From JBGPLJ01 sp035644395 (lineage in GTDB: Bacteria > Pseudomonadota > Gammaproteobacteria > Steroidobacterales > Steroidobacteraceae), in contig DASQOR010000079.1 in the NCBI GenBank assembly GCA_035644395.1, positions 47,634 to 111,633 on the forward strand: a stretch of DNA of 64,000 bases. The letters run 5' to 3'. The position numbers and the translations under genes were made by a program. Positions within the stretch are counted from its first letter, which is position 1; each line of letters opens with the position of its first letter. The notes beneath the pieces were generated by a model. It was given only the letters and a program-made list of their open reading frames with translations. It was not told the DNA's origin and searched no databases. Of the stretch, positions 8,200-17,520 are shown piece by piece.

Positions 8200-9932
8200 A
8201 ATCCGCCCCGACACGCAAGCAGAGTCCCGACTGGCAGTACCGCTGGCGCCCGCTGGCGGTGCTCGGGCTGCTCATGGCTTGCGCGCTCACACTCGTCGCG
8301 CGCGCGGTCGAGCTGCAGCTCGTCGACCGGGATTTCCTGCGCGGCCAGGGCGAGGAGCGCTATTCGCGGGTCGCGCGCATCAGCGCCCATCGCGGCACGA
8401 TCACGGATCGCTTCGGCGAGCCGCTGGCCGTCAGCACGCCGGTCGACGCGGTGTGGGTGAATCCCCGTGAACTCAGGCAGGCGGCGGACCAGATTCCGAA
8501 ACTCGCCAAGGCGCTCGGCAAGGACAAGCAGTGGCTGGCGCGGCGCGTGAGCGCGAGTCTCGACCGCGACTATCTCGTGATCGCGCGCCCCGTCCATCCG
8601 GACCTCGGTGCGCGCGTCAAGGCGCTCGGCATACCTGGCGTCTATCTCGATCGCGAATACCGCCGGTACTACCCGGCAGGTGAAATAGCGGGTCACGTGC
8701 TCGGCTTCACCGGGCTCGACGACCTCGGCCAGGAGGGCCTCGAACTCGCCTACGATCACTGGCTCGGCGGCGAGGACGGAGCGAAGCGCGTGATCCAGGA
8801 CAGCCTCGGCCACGTGGTCGAGGACGTCGAGAGCATCCGGCCCGCGCGCCAGGGCCAGGATCTCATCACGAGCCTCGATCTTCGCATCCAGTACCTCGCC
8901 TACCGCGAGCTCAAGGCCGCGATCATCGCGAATCGCGCGCGCGCGGGCTCGGTCGTCGTGCTCGACGTGAACACGGGCGAAGTGCTCGCGATGGTGAATC
9001 AGCCGGCCTACAACCCGAACGACCGCGAGCAGATCGAAGCCGGGCGCTTCCGCAATCGCGCCGCCACCGACATCTTCGAGCCTGGCTCGAGCATCAAGCC
9101 GTTCATCGTCGCCGCGGCGCTCGCCTCCGGGCGCTACACGGAGCGCAGCCTCGTCGACACCTCGCCCGGCTTCATTCGCGTCGGCATCAAGATCATCGAG
9201 GACAAGAAGAATCTCGGCAGCATCGGCCTGAGCGAGATCCTCGAGAAGTCCTCAAACGTCGGTGTGGCGAAGGTCGCGCTCACGCTCGAGCCCGAGAAGA
9301 TCTGGCGCACCCTGTCGGATCTTGGATTCGGCCAGGTCACCTCGAGCGATTTCCCCGGGGAATCCGCGGGCCTTCTGAGCAACTATGCGCACTGGCGCCC
9401 GATCGGGATCGCGACCATGGCATACGGCTACGGTCTTTCCGTGACGCCGCTGCAGCTGGCCCATGCGTACGCGACGCTCGGATCCGGCGGCATCGCCCGG
9501 CAGGTCTCGTTCGTGCGCGTCGATGATGCCGTCGAGGGCAACCGGGTCCTCGATGAGCGGCAGACGCGCACGCTCATTCACATGATGGAGTCGGTCGTCA
9601 GCGCCGAAGGCACGGGCCTGCAGGCGTCCGTGCGCTGGTACCGGGTCGCGGGCAAGACCGGTACCGCCTGGAAGTCGAACGCCGGCGGCTATTCCACCGA
9701 CAAGTACATGGCGGTCTTCGCCGGGCTCGTTCCGGCATCGCGGCCGCGCCTTGCCTGCGTCGTCGTGATCGACGAACCCGGCGCCGGAAAATTCTACGGG
9801 GGCGATGTCTCGGCCCCGGTGTTCTCGAGCGTGATGGCGGGAGCATTGCGCCTCATGGCGATCGCGCCGGATGCACGCCTGCCCGCAGAGTTGCAGCAGC
9901 CGACGCTCGCGCAAAGCGGGGTCGCTCCGTGA
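8196..9932 (+). CDS. ftsI: Septal peptidoglycan transpeptidase FtsI (PBP3)
   Basis: FtsI cross-links septal peptidoglycan in complex with FtsW. The 578-residue class B PBP has a cytoplasmic basic tail, one membrane segment (about residues 20-40), the pedestal domain with RGTITDRFGEPLAVS, and a transpeptidase domain. The active-site motifs are SSIK with the nucleophile Ser298 and Lys301, SSN at 352-354, and KTGT starting at Lys487. These are within about 10 residues of the E. coli positions. The ATG overlaps the ftsL stop and the stop overlaps the murE start. Confidence 0.97.
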   Translation: MKSAPTRKQSPDWQYRWRPLAVLGLLMACALTLVARAVELQLVDRDFLRGQGEERYSRVARISAHRGTITDRFGEPLAVSTPVDAVWVNPRELRQAADQIPKLAKALGKDKQWLARRVSASLDRDYLVIARPVHPDLGARVKALGIPGVYLDREYRRYYPAGEIAGHVLGFTGLDDLGQEGLELAYDHWLGGEDGAKRVIQDSLGHVVEDVESIRPARQGQDLITSLDLRIQYLAYRELKAAIIANRARAGSVVVLDVNTGEVLAMVNQPAYNPNDREQIEAGRFRNRAATDIFEPGSSIKPFIVAAALASGRYTERSLVDTSPGFIRVGIKIIEDKKNLGSIGLSEILEKSSNVGVAKVALTLEPEKIWRTLSDLGFGQVTSSDFPGESAGLLSNYAHWRPIGIATMAYGYGLSVTPLQLAHAYATLGSGGIARQVSFVRVDDAVEGNRVLDERQTRTLIHMMESVVSAEGTGLQASVRWYRVAGKTGTAWKSNAGGYSTDKYMAVFAGLVPASRPRLACVVVIDEPGAGKFYGGDVSAPVFSSVMAGALRLMAIAPDARLPAELQQPTLAQSGVAP

Positions 9933-11431
9933 TGCCCGCCCGCGCCGGCAATGCAACCATGGATCTTGCCGCGCTCGTGAGCGGGATTGTCGCAGGCAAA
10001 GTCGCGAACCTGCACATGGCCGACGTCACGCTCGACAGCCGCTCGGTAACGCCGGGCGCGCTGTTTCTCGCCTGCCCGGGACTGAAGCGCCACGGTCTCG
10101 AATTCCTGGATGCCGCACTCGAGGCGGGAGCAGCCGCGGTGTTGTGGGAGCCTGCGGCCGGTGTGTCGCGGCCGCGCGTTCCTGCCGGCGCTCCGGTCTA
10201 CGAAGTCGCAGGGCTCTCGCGCCACGTCGGCGAACTCGCCGACCGCTTCTTCGGCAGCCCGTCGGCCGCACTTGCCGTCACGGGCGTTACGGGAACGAAC
10301 GGGAAGACGACGACCGCGTTCCTCATCGCGCAGGCGCTCGAGGCTTGCGGCGAGGCGAGCGCGTATGCCGGCACGCTCGGCTTCGGCCGGCCGCGTTCGT
10401 TGCGCGACACGACCCACACGACTCCTGACTGCGTCTCCGTGCATCGCGAACTCGCCGATGCCCGCGGCCTCGGCCTGAAAAACGTCGCGATGGAGGTTTC
10501 CTCGCACGCTCTCGTCCAGGGGCGCGTCGACGCGGTGCGGTTTCGCACGGCGATCTTCACCAATCTCACCCGTGACCATCTCGACTACCACCTCACGATG
10601 GCAGCCTATGGTGCGGCGAAGGCGCGGCTCTTGCAGACGCCGGGGCTCGAAGCTCGTGTGATCAACGTCAGCGATCCTTTCGGCCGGGAGCTCGCCGCGC
10701 GCCAGGATCCGGGCGCTCTCATCGCGGTCGCGGCCGATGGCAGCGAGCCGCGAGCCGAACGCTTCGTCAGCGCGCGGCATGTGCGCACGATGCCTCGCGG
10801 CCTCGATCTCGACGTCGAGACGCATCTCGGCGCCGTCAATTTCCCGGCGCCGCTGGTCGGGCGATTCAACGCGGAAAATATCCTGCTGACGCTCGCAGCG
10901 CTGCTTGCGCGAGGCCATGGCCTCGCGAAGGCGACGCGTGCGTTGGCCAATGTGTGTGCGCCCGCTGGCCGGATGGAGACTTTCCACCGGCAGGGCCGAG
11001 CGGTCGCCGTCGTGGACTACGCCCACTCTCCCGATGCGCTCGCGAAAGCGCTCGGCGCCTTGCGCGAACACTGCGCGGGCAGATTGTGGTGCGTATTCGG
11101 CTGCGGCGGCGACCGCGATCCTGGCAAGCGCCCGATGATGGCTGCGGTCGCGGAGCGTCTGGCGGACGTCGCGATCGTCACCGACGACAATCCACGCACC
11201 GAGAGCGGCGATGCCATCGTCGCCGACGTGCTGCGGGGCTTCACCGACCGCACACGCGTGCGCGTGATTCGCGATCGCGCGCTGGCGATCCGCACCGCGC
11301 TCGCCGAAGCGGGGCCACAGGACGCGGTGCTGATCGCAGGCAAGGGTCACGAGGACTACCAGATCTACGGTACGGAGAAGCGCGATTTCAGCGATCGGGC
11401 GATCGTGCTCGAAGCGCAGGAGGGCGCATGA
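9932..11431 (+). CDS. murE: UDP-MurNAc-L-Ala-D-Glu:meso-DAP ligase MurE
   Basis: MurE adds the third stem-peptide residue in cytoplasmic lipid II precursor synthesis. The 499-residue Mur ligase has the N-terminal UDP-MurNAc domain (VTLDSRSVTPGALF), the P-loop TGVTGTNGKTTT, and the C-terminal domain. The DNPR motif at about residues 419-422 is the established marker for meso-diaminopimelate rather than lysine, so the wall is DAP-type. The ATG at 9932 overlaps the ftsI stop; a GTG one codon earlier (9929) is equally possible. Confidence 0.97.
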   Translation: MPARAGNATMDLAALVSGIVAGKVANLHMADVTLDSRSVTPGALFLACPGLKRHGLEFLDAALEAGAAAVLWEPAAGVSRPRVPAGAPVYEVAGLSRHVGELADRFFGSPSAALAVTGVTGTNGKTTTAFLIAQALEACGEASAYAGTLGFGRPRSLRDTTHTTPDCVSVHRELADARGLGLKNVAMEVSSHALVQGRVDAVRFRTAIFTNLTRDHLDYHLTMAAYGAAKARLLQTPGLEARVINVSDPFGRELAARQDPGALIAVAADGSEPRAERFVSARHVRTMPRGLDLDVETHLGAVNFPAPLVGRFNAENILLTLAALLARGHGLAKATRALANVCAPAGRMETFHRQGRAVAVVDYAHSPDALAKALGALREHCAGRLWCVFGCGGDRDPGKRPMMAAVAERLADVAIVTDDNPRTESGDAIVADVLRGFTDRTRVRVIRDRALAIRTALAEAGPQDAVLIAGKGHEDYQIYGTEKRDFSDRAIVLEAQEGA

Positions 11432-12786
11432 AGCGCACGCTCGCCGAAGCCGCACGCGCCGTCGGCGCGACGCTCAACGGCGCGGACCGTCCGTTCGGCG
11501 AGGTGTCGTCCGACACCCGTGCGCTCGAAGACGGCCAGCTTTTCGTCGCCCTGCGCGGACCGAATTTCGACGCGAACGAGTTCGTCGCCGAGGCGGCGCG
11601 CCGCGGCGCGGCCGGCGCGATCGTCGAGCGGCTGCAACCCGTGGCGCTGGCGCAGATCGTGGTCGCGGATTCGCTCGCCGCACTCGCGACGCTCGCTCGC
11701 GAATGGCGCAGGCAGTTCTCCATTCCGCTCGTCGGTATCGGCGGGAGCAATGGCAAGACGACGGCCAAGGAGATGACGGCCGCGATCCTGTCACATGCGG
11801 GCCCATGCCTTGCGACGCGCGGCAATCTCAACAATCACATCGGTGTGCCGCTGACGCTCATGCGCCTCGGCGAAGCGCACCGCTCGGCGGTCGTCGAGAT
11901 GGGTGCCAACCGGGCGGGCGACGTCGCGGAGCTTGCGCTCCTCGCGCAGCCCACCGTCGGACTCGTGACGAATGCCGGCGATGAGCATCTCGAGGGCTTC
12001 GGCAGCCTCGAGGGCGTTGCCCGTGCCGAAGGCGAGATGTTCAGCGCCCTCGGCGGCGCGGACACGGCAGTCATCAATGCGGACGATCCGTTCGCACCGC
12101 TGTGGCGTGAACTGACCGGCGCGCGGCGCGCGATCACCTTCGGCATGAATCCGGGTGCGAATGTCACGGCGCGCGACGTGCAGCAGTCCGGGCGCTCGCT
12201 GGATTTCGCCCTGCGAACGCCCGATGGCGAAGGCCGCGTGCGCCTGCAGCTGCTCGGCCGCCACAACGTCCTCAACGCCCTGGCCGCGGCCGCGGCCGCG
12301 GGCGCAGCCGGCGCCGAACTCGAGCACTGCATCCGTGGCCTCGAATCCGTGCGCGCCGTTCGCGGCCGGCTCGACCTGAAGTCGGCGGCCAATGGCGCCG
12401 CCGTCATCGACGATTCCTACAACGCGAATCCGAGTTCCGCGCGAGCCGCCATCGATGTGCTGCGCGAGTCGGCCGGCGTCGGCTGGCTGGTGCTCGGCGA
12501 CATGGCGGAGCTCGGCGACTACGCGGTGCAGAGTCACGTCGACATCGGTCGCTATGCGCGCAGCAAGGGCGTCGCGCGGCTCTTCGCTGTTGGTGAACTG
12601 ACCCGCCATGCCGTCGAAGCCTTCGGCCCGGGAGCCGAGTGGTTCGCCGGCGCCGAGGTCCTGATCGAGCGGCTGCGGGGCGACCTGACGGCGGACGTCA
12701 CGTTGCTCGTGAAGGGTTCGCGCGTGAACCGGCTCGAGCGCGTCGTCGACGCGCTGACGCGAGCGCCCTGGATGAAGACCGGCTGA
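11428..12786 (+). CDS. murF: UDP-MurNAc-tripeptide:D-Ala-D-Ala ligase MurF
   Basis: MurF completes the UDP-MurNAc-pentapeptide by adding D-Ala-D-Ala. The 452-residue protein shows SSDTRALEDGQLFVAL at the N terminus, the P-loop GIGGSNGKTTAKEM, the ATP/Mg segment VVEMGANRAGD, and VIDDSYNANPSSARAA in the C-terminal domain. ATGA overlap with murE; mraY starts 14 bases downstream. Confidence 0.97.
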   Translation: MKRTLAEAARAVGATLNGADRPFGEVSSDTRALEDGQLFVALRGPNFDANEFVAEAARRGAAGAIVERLQPVALAQIVVADSLAALATLAREWRRQFSIPLVGIGGSNGKTTAKEMTAAILSHAGPCLATRGNLNNHIGVPLTLMRLGEAHRSAVVEMGANRAGDVAELALLAQPTVGLVTNAGDEHLEGFGSLEGVARAEGEMFSALGGADTAVINADDPFAPLWRELTGARRAITFGMNPGANVTARDVQQSGRSLDFALRTPDGEGRVRLQLLGRHNVLNALAAAAAAGAAGAELEHCIRGLESVRAVRGRLDLKSAANGAAVIDDSYNANPSSARAAIDVLRESAGVGWLVLGDMAELGDYAVQSHVDIGRYARSKGVARLFAVGELTRHAVEAFGPGAEWFAGAEVLIERLRGDLTADVTLLVKGSRVNRLERVVDALTRAPWMKTG

Positions 12787-12800
12787 GGAAGCGAATCAAC

Positions 12801-13886
12801 GTGCTCTATTGGCTGACACAACAACTCACGCACGTCTACACGGGCTTCAACGTCTTCAGCTACCTGACGCTGCGCGCGATCCTCGCGGTCGTCACGGCGC
12901 TCGCGATCGCACTCCTCGTGGGACCCGCGATGATCCGCCGCCTCACGCGCCGGCAGATCGGCCAGGTCGTGCGCGACGATGGCCCGCAGTCGCACCTCAC
13001 GAAGGCGGGCACGCCGACGATGGGCGGCGCGCTCATCCTGGTCGCGATCGCGGTCGGCACGCTTGCCTGGTCGGATCTCAGGAACCGTTTCGTGTGGATC
13101 GTGCTCGGTACGACGCTTGCCTTCGGCGCGATCGGCTTCTACGACGACTACCTCAAGCTCATCGTCGGCAATTCGAAGGGGCTCGCGGCGCGCTACAAGT
13201 ACCTCTGGCAGTCGCTCGCCGGCCTCGGCTGCGCGGTGGCGATCTACACGACGGCGACGACGCCGGTCGAGACGGCGCTCTATCTGCCGTTCTTCAAGCA
13301 CTTCGTGCTGCCGATGAACGCCGTCGCCTTCATCGCGCTCACCTACTTCGTGATCGTCGGCACCTCGAACGCCGTGAATCTCACCGACGGCCTCGACGGC
13401 CTCGCGATCATGCCCGCGGCAATGGTCGGCGGCGCGCTCGGCGTCTTCGCTTACGCGACGGGCAATTTCAATTTCGCGAACTACCTGCAGATTCCCTACA
13501 TCGCGGGCGTCGGCGAACTCCTCATTTTCTGCGGCACGCTGGTCGGCGCGGGACTCGGATTTCTCTGGTTCAACGCCTATCCCGCGCAGGTCTTCATGGG
13601 CGACATCGGCGCGCTCGCGATCGGCGCCGCGCTTGGCACGCTTGCGGTGATCGTGCGCCAGGAGGTCGTGCTCGTCGTCATGGGGGGCCTGTTCGTGCTC
13701 GAGACCGTGTCGGTGATCCTGCAGGTCGCCTCCTTCAGGCTGACCGGCCGGCGCATCTTCCGCATGGCGCCGATCCACCATCACTTCGAGCTCAAGGGCT
13801 GGGCCGAGCCCAAGGTGATCGTGCGCTTCTGGATCATCAGTCTCATCCTGGTGCTCGCGGGTCTCGCGACCCTGAAGCTGCGGTAA
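12801..13886 (+). CDS. mraY: Phospho-MurNAc-pentapeptide transferase MraY
   Basis: MraY moves phospho-MurNAc-pentapeptide to undecaprenyl phosphate in the inner membrane, making lipid I. The 361-residue, roughly ten-helix protein keeps the key polar loops: GTPTMGG, GFYDDYLKL (the Asp pair), NAVNLTDGLDGLAI and MAPIHHHFELKGW (the His triad). GTG at 12801 is preceded by GAGGAAG and gives the family's usual start (VLYWLTQQL) and length (360 in E. coli). Confidence 0.98.
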   Translation: MLYWLTQQLTHVYTGFNVFSYLTLRAILAVVTALAIALLVGPAMIRRLTRRQIGQVVRDDGPQSHLTKAGTPTMGGALILVAIAVGTLAWSDLRNRFVWIVLGTTLAFGAIGFYDDYLKLIVGNSKGLAARYKYLWQSLAGLGCAVAIYTTATTPVETALYLPFFKHFVLPMNAVAFIALTYFVIVGTSNAVNLTDGLDGLAIMPAAMVGGALGVFAYATGNFNFANYLQIPYIAGVGELLIFCGTLVGAGLGFLWFNAYPAQVFMGDIGALAIGAALGTLAVIVRQEVVLVVMGGLFVLETVSVILQVASFRLTGRRIFRMAPIHHHFELKGWAEPKVIVRFWIISLILVLAGLATLKLR

Positions 13887-13895
13887 GCCGACACC

Positions 13896-15254
13896 ATGCC
13901 CACCGCAGCCACGCAACACACGAATGCTGACAGACGCCATGTAGTGGTCGTCGGGTTGGGGCGCACGGGATTCTCGTGCGCCCGCTTTCTTGCCGCCCGT
14001 GGCGAACGCGTCGTCGTGACCGACAGTCGTGCCGAGCCCCCCGAGCTGCCGGCATTGCAGGCGCTCGGCGCAAGGATCGAGGCGCGCGTTGGCGGCTTCG
14101 ACGTCCGTGTGCTCGAAGGCGCCCGCCAGGTCGTCGTCTCGCCCGGAGTGTCGCTCGAGGAGCCCTTCCTCGAGCGCGCAAGGAGCGCCGGCCTCGAGAT
14201 CGTCGGCGATATCGAGCTCTTCGCCCGGGCCGTCGAGGGCCCGGTCGTCGGCGTCACCGGCACGAACGGCAAGAGCACGGTCACGACGCTGATCGCGCAG
14301 ATGGCGCAAACCGCTGGCCGCCGCGTGCGCGCCGGCGGCAACCTCGGCGAACCCGCGCTCGATCTGCTCGCGGGCGAGGTGGGTGAGCTTTACGTGCTCG
14401 AACTCTCGAGCTATCAGCTCGAAACGACGAGTTCGCTCAAGCTGCGCGCCGCGACCATCCTCAACATCACGCCCGATCATCTCGATCGCTACGCGAGCGT
14501 AGACGCCTATGCGGCCGCGAAGGCGCGCATTCTCGATCGCTGTGATGTCGCGGTGCTGAATGCCGACGATGCTGCCGTGATGCGCCTTGCGCGCTCCGGC
14601 CAGCGCACCGTCACGTTTTCGCTCGATCCCGCGCGTGCGGCGGACTATCGCGCCCTGCGCAAGGACGGCGACGTGACGCTGCTTCGCCGCGGCGAGCGCC
14701 TCGTCGCGATGAGCGAGCTCAGGATCGCGGGCCTGCACAATGCCGCCAATGCGCTCGCGGCACTCGCGGTGGCCGAAGCGATCGGGCTCGAGGACCGCTA
14801 CGCGCTCGCGGCGCTGCGGGCATTCCCCGGCCTCGAGCATCGAACCGCATGGGTTGCCGATCTCGGCGGCGTACGCTACATCGACGACTCGAAAGGCACC
14901 AATGTCGGCGCCACGCTCGCGGCGGTCGCCGGATTCGAAGGGCCGCTGATCGTCATCGCCGGTGGCGACGGCAAGAATCAGGATTTCACGCCGCTTGCCC
15001 GCGCCTTTCGCGGCAAGGTCCGGCACGCCGTCCTCATCGGCCGCGACGCGCCGGCGATCGAGCGGGCGCTGGCAGGCGCGACCGCAACCAGCCGCTCGGC
15101 GACGCTTGAAGATGCCGTGCGCAGCGCGCAGGCCATTGCGCATCCGGGCGACACCGTCCTGTTATCGCCCGCTTGCGCGAGCTTCGACATGTTCCGCGAC
15201 TACCATCACCGCGGCGCCGTCTTCGCGGCCGCCGTGAAGGGCTTGAGCGCATGA
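13896..15254 (+). CDS. murD: UDP-MurNAc-L-Ala:D-Glu ligase MurD
   Basis: MurD adds D-glutamate to UDP-MurNAc-L-Ala. In this 452-residue Mur ligase, a Rossmann-like N terminus (VVVVGLGRTGFSCARFL) is followed by the P-loop GVTGTNGKSTVTTL, LELSSYQLE, NITPDHLDRY and the C-terminal DDSKGTNVGATLAA. The first roughly 15 residues before VVVVGLG are not conserved, so a slightly later start cannot be excluded. The stop overlaps ftsW by ATGA. Confidence 0.97.
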   Translation: MPTAATQHTNADRRHVVVVGLGRTGFSCARFLAARGERVVVTDSRAEPPELPALQALGARIEARVGGFDVRVLEGARQVVVSPGVSLEEPFLERARSAGLEIVGDIELFARAVEGPVVGVTGTNGKSTVTTLIAQMAQTAGRRVRAGGNLGEPALDLLAGEVGELYVLELSSYQLETTSSLKLRAATILNITPDHLDRYASVDAYAAAKARILDRCDVAVLNADDAAVMRLARSGQRTVTFSLDPARAADYRALRKDGDVTLLRRGERLVAMSELRIAGLHNAANALAALAVAEAIGLEDRYALAALRAFPGLEHRTAWVADLGGVRYIDDSKGTNVGATLAAVAGFEGPLIVIAGGDGKNQDFTPLARAFRGKVRHAVLIGRDAPAIERALAGATATSRSATLEDAVRSAQAIAHPGDTVLLSPACASFDMFRDYHHRGAVFAAAVKGLSA

Positions 15255-16438
15255 GCGCCGCTGCAGCCAGCGTCACGCGGGGCCTTACCCGCAGCCAGCG
15301 GTTCCAATGGGACCCCGTGATGGTCGCCGTCACGATGTCGCTCCTTCTGGTCGGCCTCGTCATGGTCACTTCGGCGTCGATCTCGATCGCCGATACGCGC
15401 CAGGGCGACCCGTTTTTCTATCTTGAACGGCAACTTCTCTTTGCGTTCGTCGGTTGCGCGGCGGGCGTCGTGCTCGCGACCGTGCGAGCCGATGCCTGGG
15501 ACCGGCTCGGCGTCGTGCTGCTCATCGTCGCGATCGGACTCCTGATCGCCGTGCTCATCCCGGGCATCGGCGCGGTCGTGAATGGCAGCCGGCGGTGGCT
15601 GCGCGTCGGCCCGCTCAATTTCCAGGCATCCGAGCTCGCGCGCGTGTTCGTGATCGTCTACCTCTGCAGCTACGCCGTGCGGCGCCGTGAGGAGCTGCGC
15701 GATACGCTCCTCGGCTTCGTGAAGCCGATGGCGCCGCTCGCGCTCGCCGCCGGGCTCCTGCTCATCGAGCCGGATTTCGGTGCGGCAACGGTGTTGCTCG
15801 TCACCGGCGTCGGACTCCTCTTCATCGCCGGCGCACGGCTGCGTTACGTACTGATCCTGTGCGCGGGCGGCGCCGCGCTGCTCGGCCTCATCGCGGTTTC
15901 CTCCGCCTACCGCGTGAAGCGGCTGCTCGCGTTTCTCGATCCCTGGTCCGATCCCTTCGCGAGCGGCTTCCAGCTGACGCAATCGCTGATCGCCATCGGC
16001 CGGGGCGAGTGGTTCGGCGTCGGACTCGGCGCGAGCGTGCAGAAGCTCTTCTACCTGCCGGAGGCGCACACGGACTTCGTGTTCGCCGTGCTGGCCGAGG
16101 AGCTGGGCCTCATCGGCATCGTGATGATCGTCGGCCTGTTTGTCATCCTGGTGTGGCGCTCGTTCTACATCGCGCGGCTCGCCCGCGACGCGGGTCTCGC
16201 GTTCCAGTCGTACCTCGCGTCGGCGTTTGGCCTCTGGATCGGCCTGCAGGCGTTCATCAACATCGGCGTGAACATGGGTCTCCTGCCGACCAAGGGCCTG
16301 ACCCTGCCGCTCGTGAGCTACGGCCGTTCGAGCCTCGTCGTGACGCTTGCCTGGGTCGGACTGATGCTGCGCATCTACCACGAGTCGATGCTGGCCGGGC
16401 GCACGGCGACCGCGCGCCTCGGGGAGAGCCGCGCATGA
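15251..16438 (+). CDS. ftsW: Septal peptidoglycan glycosyltransferase FtsW
   Basis: FtsW is the SEDS-family polymerase that makes septal glycan with FtsI. The 395-residue protein has about ten transmembrane helices. Family motifs are visible: VMVTSASIS in the first helix, the LLIEPDFGAATVLL segment with the acidic residue, QLTQSLIAIGRGEWFGVGLG and KGLTLPLVSYGRSS near the C terminus. ATG overlaps murD and the stop overlaps murG. Confidence 0.97.
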   Translation: MSAAAASVTRGLTRSQRFQWDPVMVAVTMSLLLVGLVMVTSASISIADTRQGDPFFYLERQLLFAFVGCAAGVVLATVRADAWDRLGVVLLIVAIGLLIAVLIPGIGAVVNGSRRWLRVGPLNFQASELARVFVIVYLCSYAVRRREELRDTLLGFVKPMAPLALAAGLLLIEPDFGAATVLLVTGVGLLFIAGARLRYVLILCAGGAALLGLIAVSSAYRVKRLLAFLDPWSDPFASGFQLTQSLIAIGRGEWFGVGLGASVQKLFYLPEAHTDFVFAVLAEELGLIGIVMIVGLFVILVWRSFYIARLARDAGLAFQSYLASAFGLWIGLQAFINIGVNMGLLPTKGLTLPLVSYGRSSLVVTLAWVGLMLRIYHESMLAGRTATARLGESRA

Positions 16439-17520
16439 CGCCGCTCGCGCTCATCATGGCAGGCGGCACCGGCGGCCACGTTTTTCCGGCGCTCGCGGTC
16501 GCGGAACAACTGCGTGCGCACGATTGGCGCGTCGTCTGGATGGGTACGCGCGCGGGTCTCGAGGCGCGGGTGATCCCGGCGCAGGGAATCCCGATCGAGT
16601 GGGTTTCGATCTCGGGCTTGCGCGGCAAGAACCGGTTGACGCTGCTGCTCGCGCCATTCCGCCTCGCACGGGCCTACTGGCAAGCGCTCGGGATCGTGCG
16701 GCGCCACCGTCCAACCGTCGTGCTGGGCGTCGGCGGCTTCGTCACCGGGCCGGGTGGTGTCGCGGCGCGCACGCTCGGCAGGCCGCTCGTGATCCATGAG
16801 CAGAATGCGATCGCGGGACTTACCAATCGCTGGCTGGCGCGCATCGCGAACGCGGTGCTCGAAGGTTTTCCGCAGAGTTTCGGCGGCAGCCGCAAAGCCC
16901 GGTACGTCGGCAATCCCGTGCGCGAATCGATCGCCCTGCTGCCATCGCCCGAAGCCCGCTTCGGCGAGCGCCAGGGCCCGGCCCGCGTGCTCGTGATCGG
17001 CGGAAGTCTCGGTGCACGACGGCTCAATACGGTCGTACCGCAGGCGCTCGCCGAGATCGTGCCGGACGAGCGCCCGCAGGTGTGGCACCAGAGCGGCGAG
17101 CGCGGCCTCGGGGAAGCCGAGGCGGCCTATCGGGAGGCCGGCGTGACGGCGCGCATCGTGCCCTTCATCGAGGACATGGCGGAAGCCTACGCGTGGTGCG
17201 ACCTGATCGTCTGTCGCGCGGGCGCGCTGACGATTGCGGAAGTCACGGCAGCCGGCCTCGGTGCGATTCTCGTGCCGTTTCCGGCCGCGGTGGACGATCA
17301 TCAGACCGCCAACGCGCGGCTGCTCGTGGATGCGGGCGCCGGCATCCTGATCGCCGACGCCGACCTCACGCCGGCCCGGCTGTCATCGGCGATCCTCGAA
17401 CTCACGCGCAATCGTTCACGCTTGCTCGACATGGCGCGGCGTGCGCGTGCACTCGCGCGGCCGGACGCCACCCGCGATCTCGCGGCGGCCTGCATGGCGT
17501 TCGCGCAGGCCCGCGCATGA
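16435..17520 (+). CDS. murG: Lipid II synthase MurG (GlcNAc transferase)
   Basis: MurG transfers GlcNAc from UDP-GlcNAc to lipid I at the inner face of the membrane. The 361-residue GT28 enzyme has the N-terminal MAGGTGGHVFPALAVA glycine loop, VLGVGGFVTGPGG, HEQNAIAGLTNR and the C-domain donor site CRAGALTIAEVTAAG followed by PFPAAVDDHQTANA. The ATG overlaps ftsW; the stop overlaps murC. Confidence 0.97.
   Translation: MTPLALIMAGGTGGHVFPALAVAEQLRAHDWRVVWMGTRAGLEARVIPAQGIPIEWVSISGLRGKNRLTLLLAPFRLARAYWQALGIVRRHRPTVVLGVGGFVTGPGGVAARTLGRPLVIHEQNAIAGLTNRWLARIANAVLEGFPQSFGGSRKARYVGNPVRESIALLPSPEARFGERQGPARVLVIGGSLGARRLNTVVPQALAEIVPDERPQVWHQSGERGLGEAEAAYREAGVTARIVPFIEDMAEAYAWCDLIVCRAGALTIAEVTAAGLGAILVPFPAAVDDHQTANARLLVDAGAGILIADADLTPARLSSAILELTRNRSRLLDMARRARALARPDATRDLAAACMAFAQARA

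Noticed and set aside
9794..11455. 553-codon minus-strand open frame opposite murE
   Set aside because: Shadow of murE; Arg/Ala/His-rich without family features.
12552..15143. 863-codon open frame on the minus strand opposite murF, mraY and murD
   Set aside because: High-GC shadow frame: it lies opposite three certain genes and its translation is Arg/Ala/Glu/Asp-rich without any domain.
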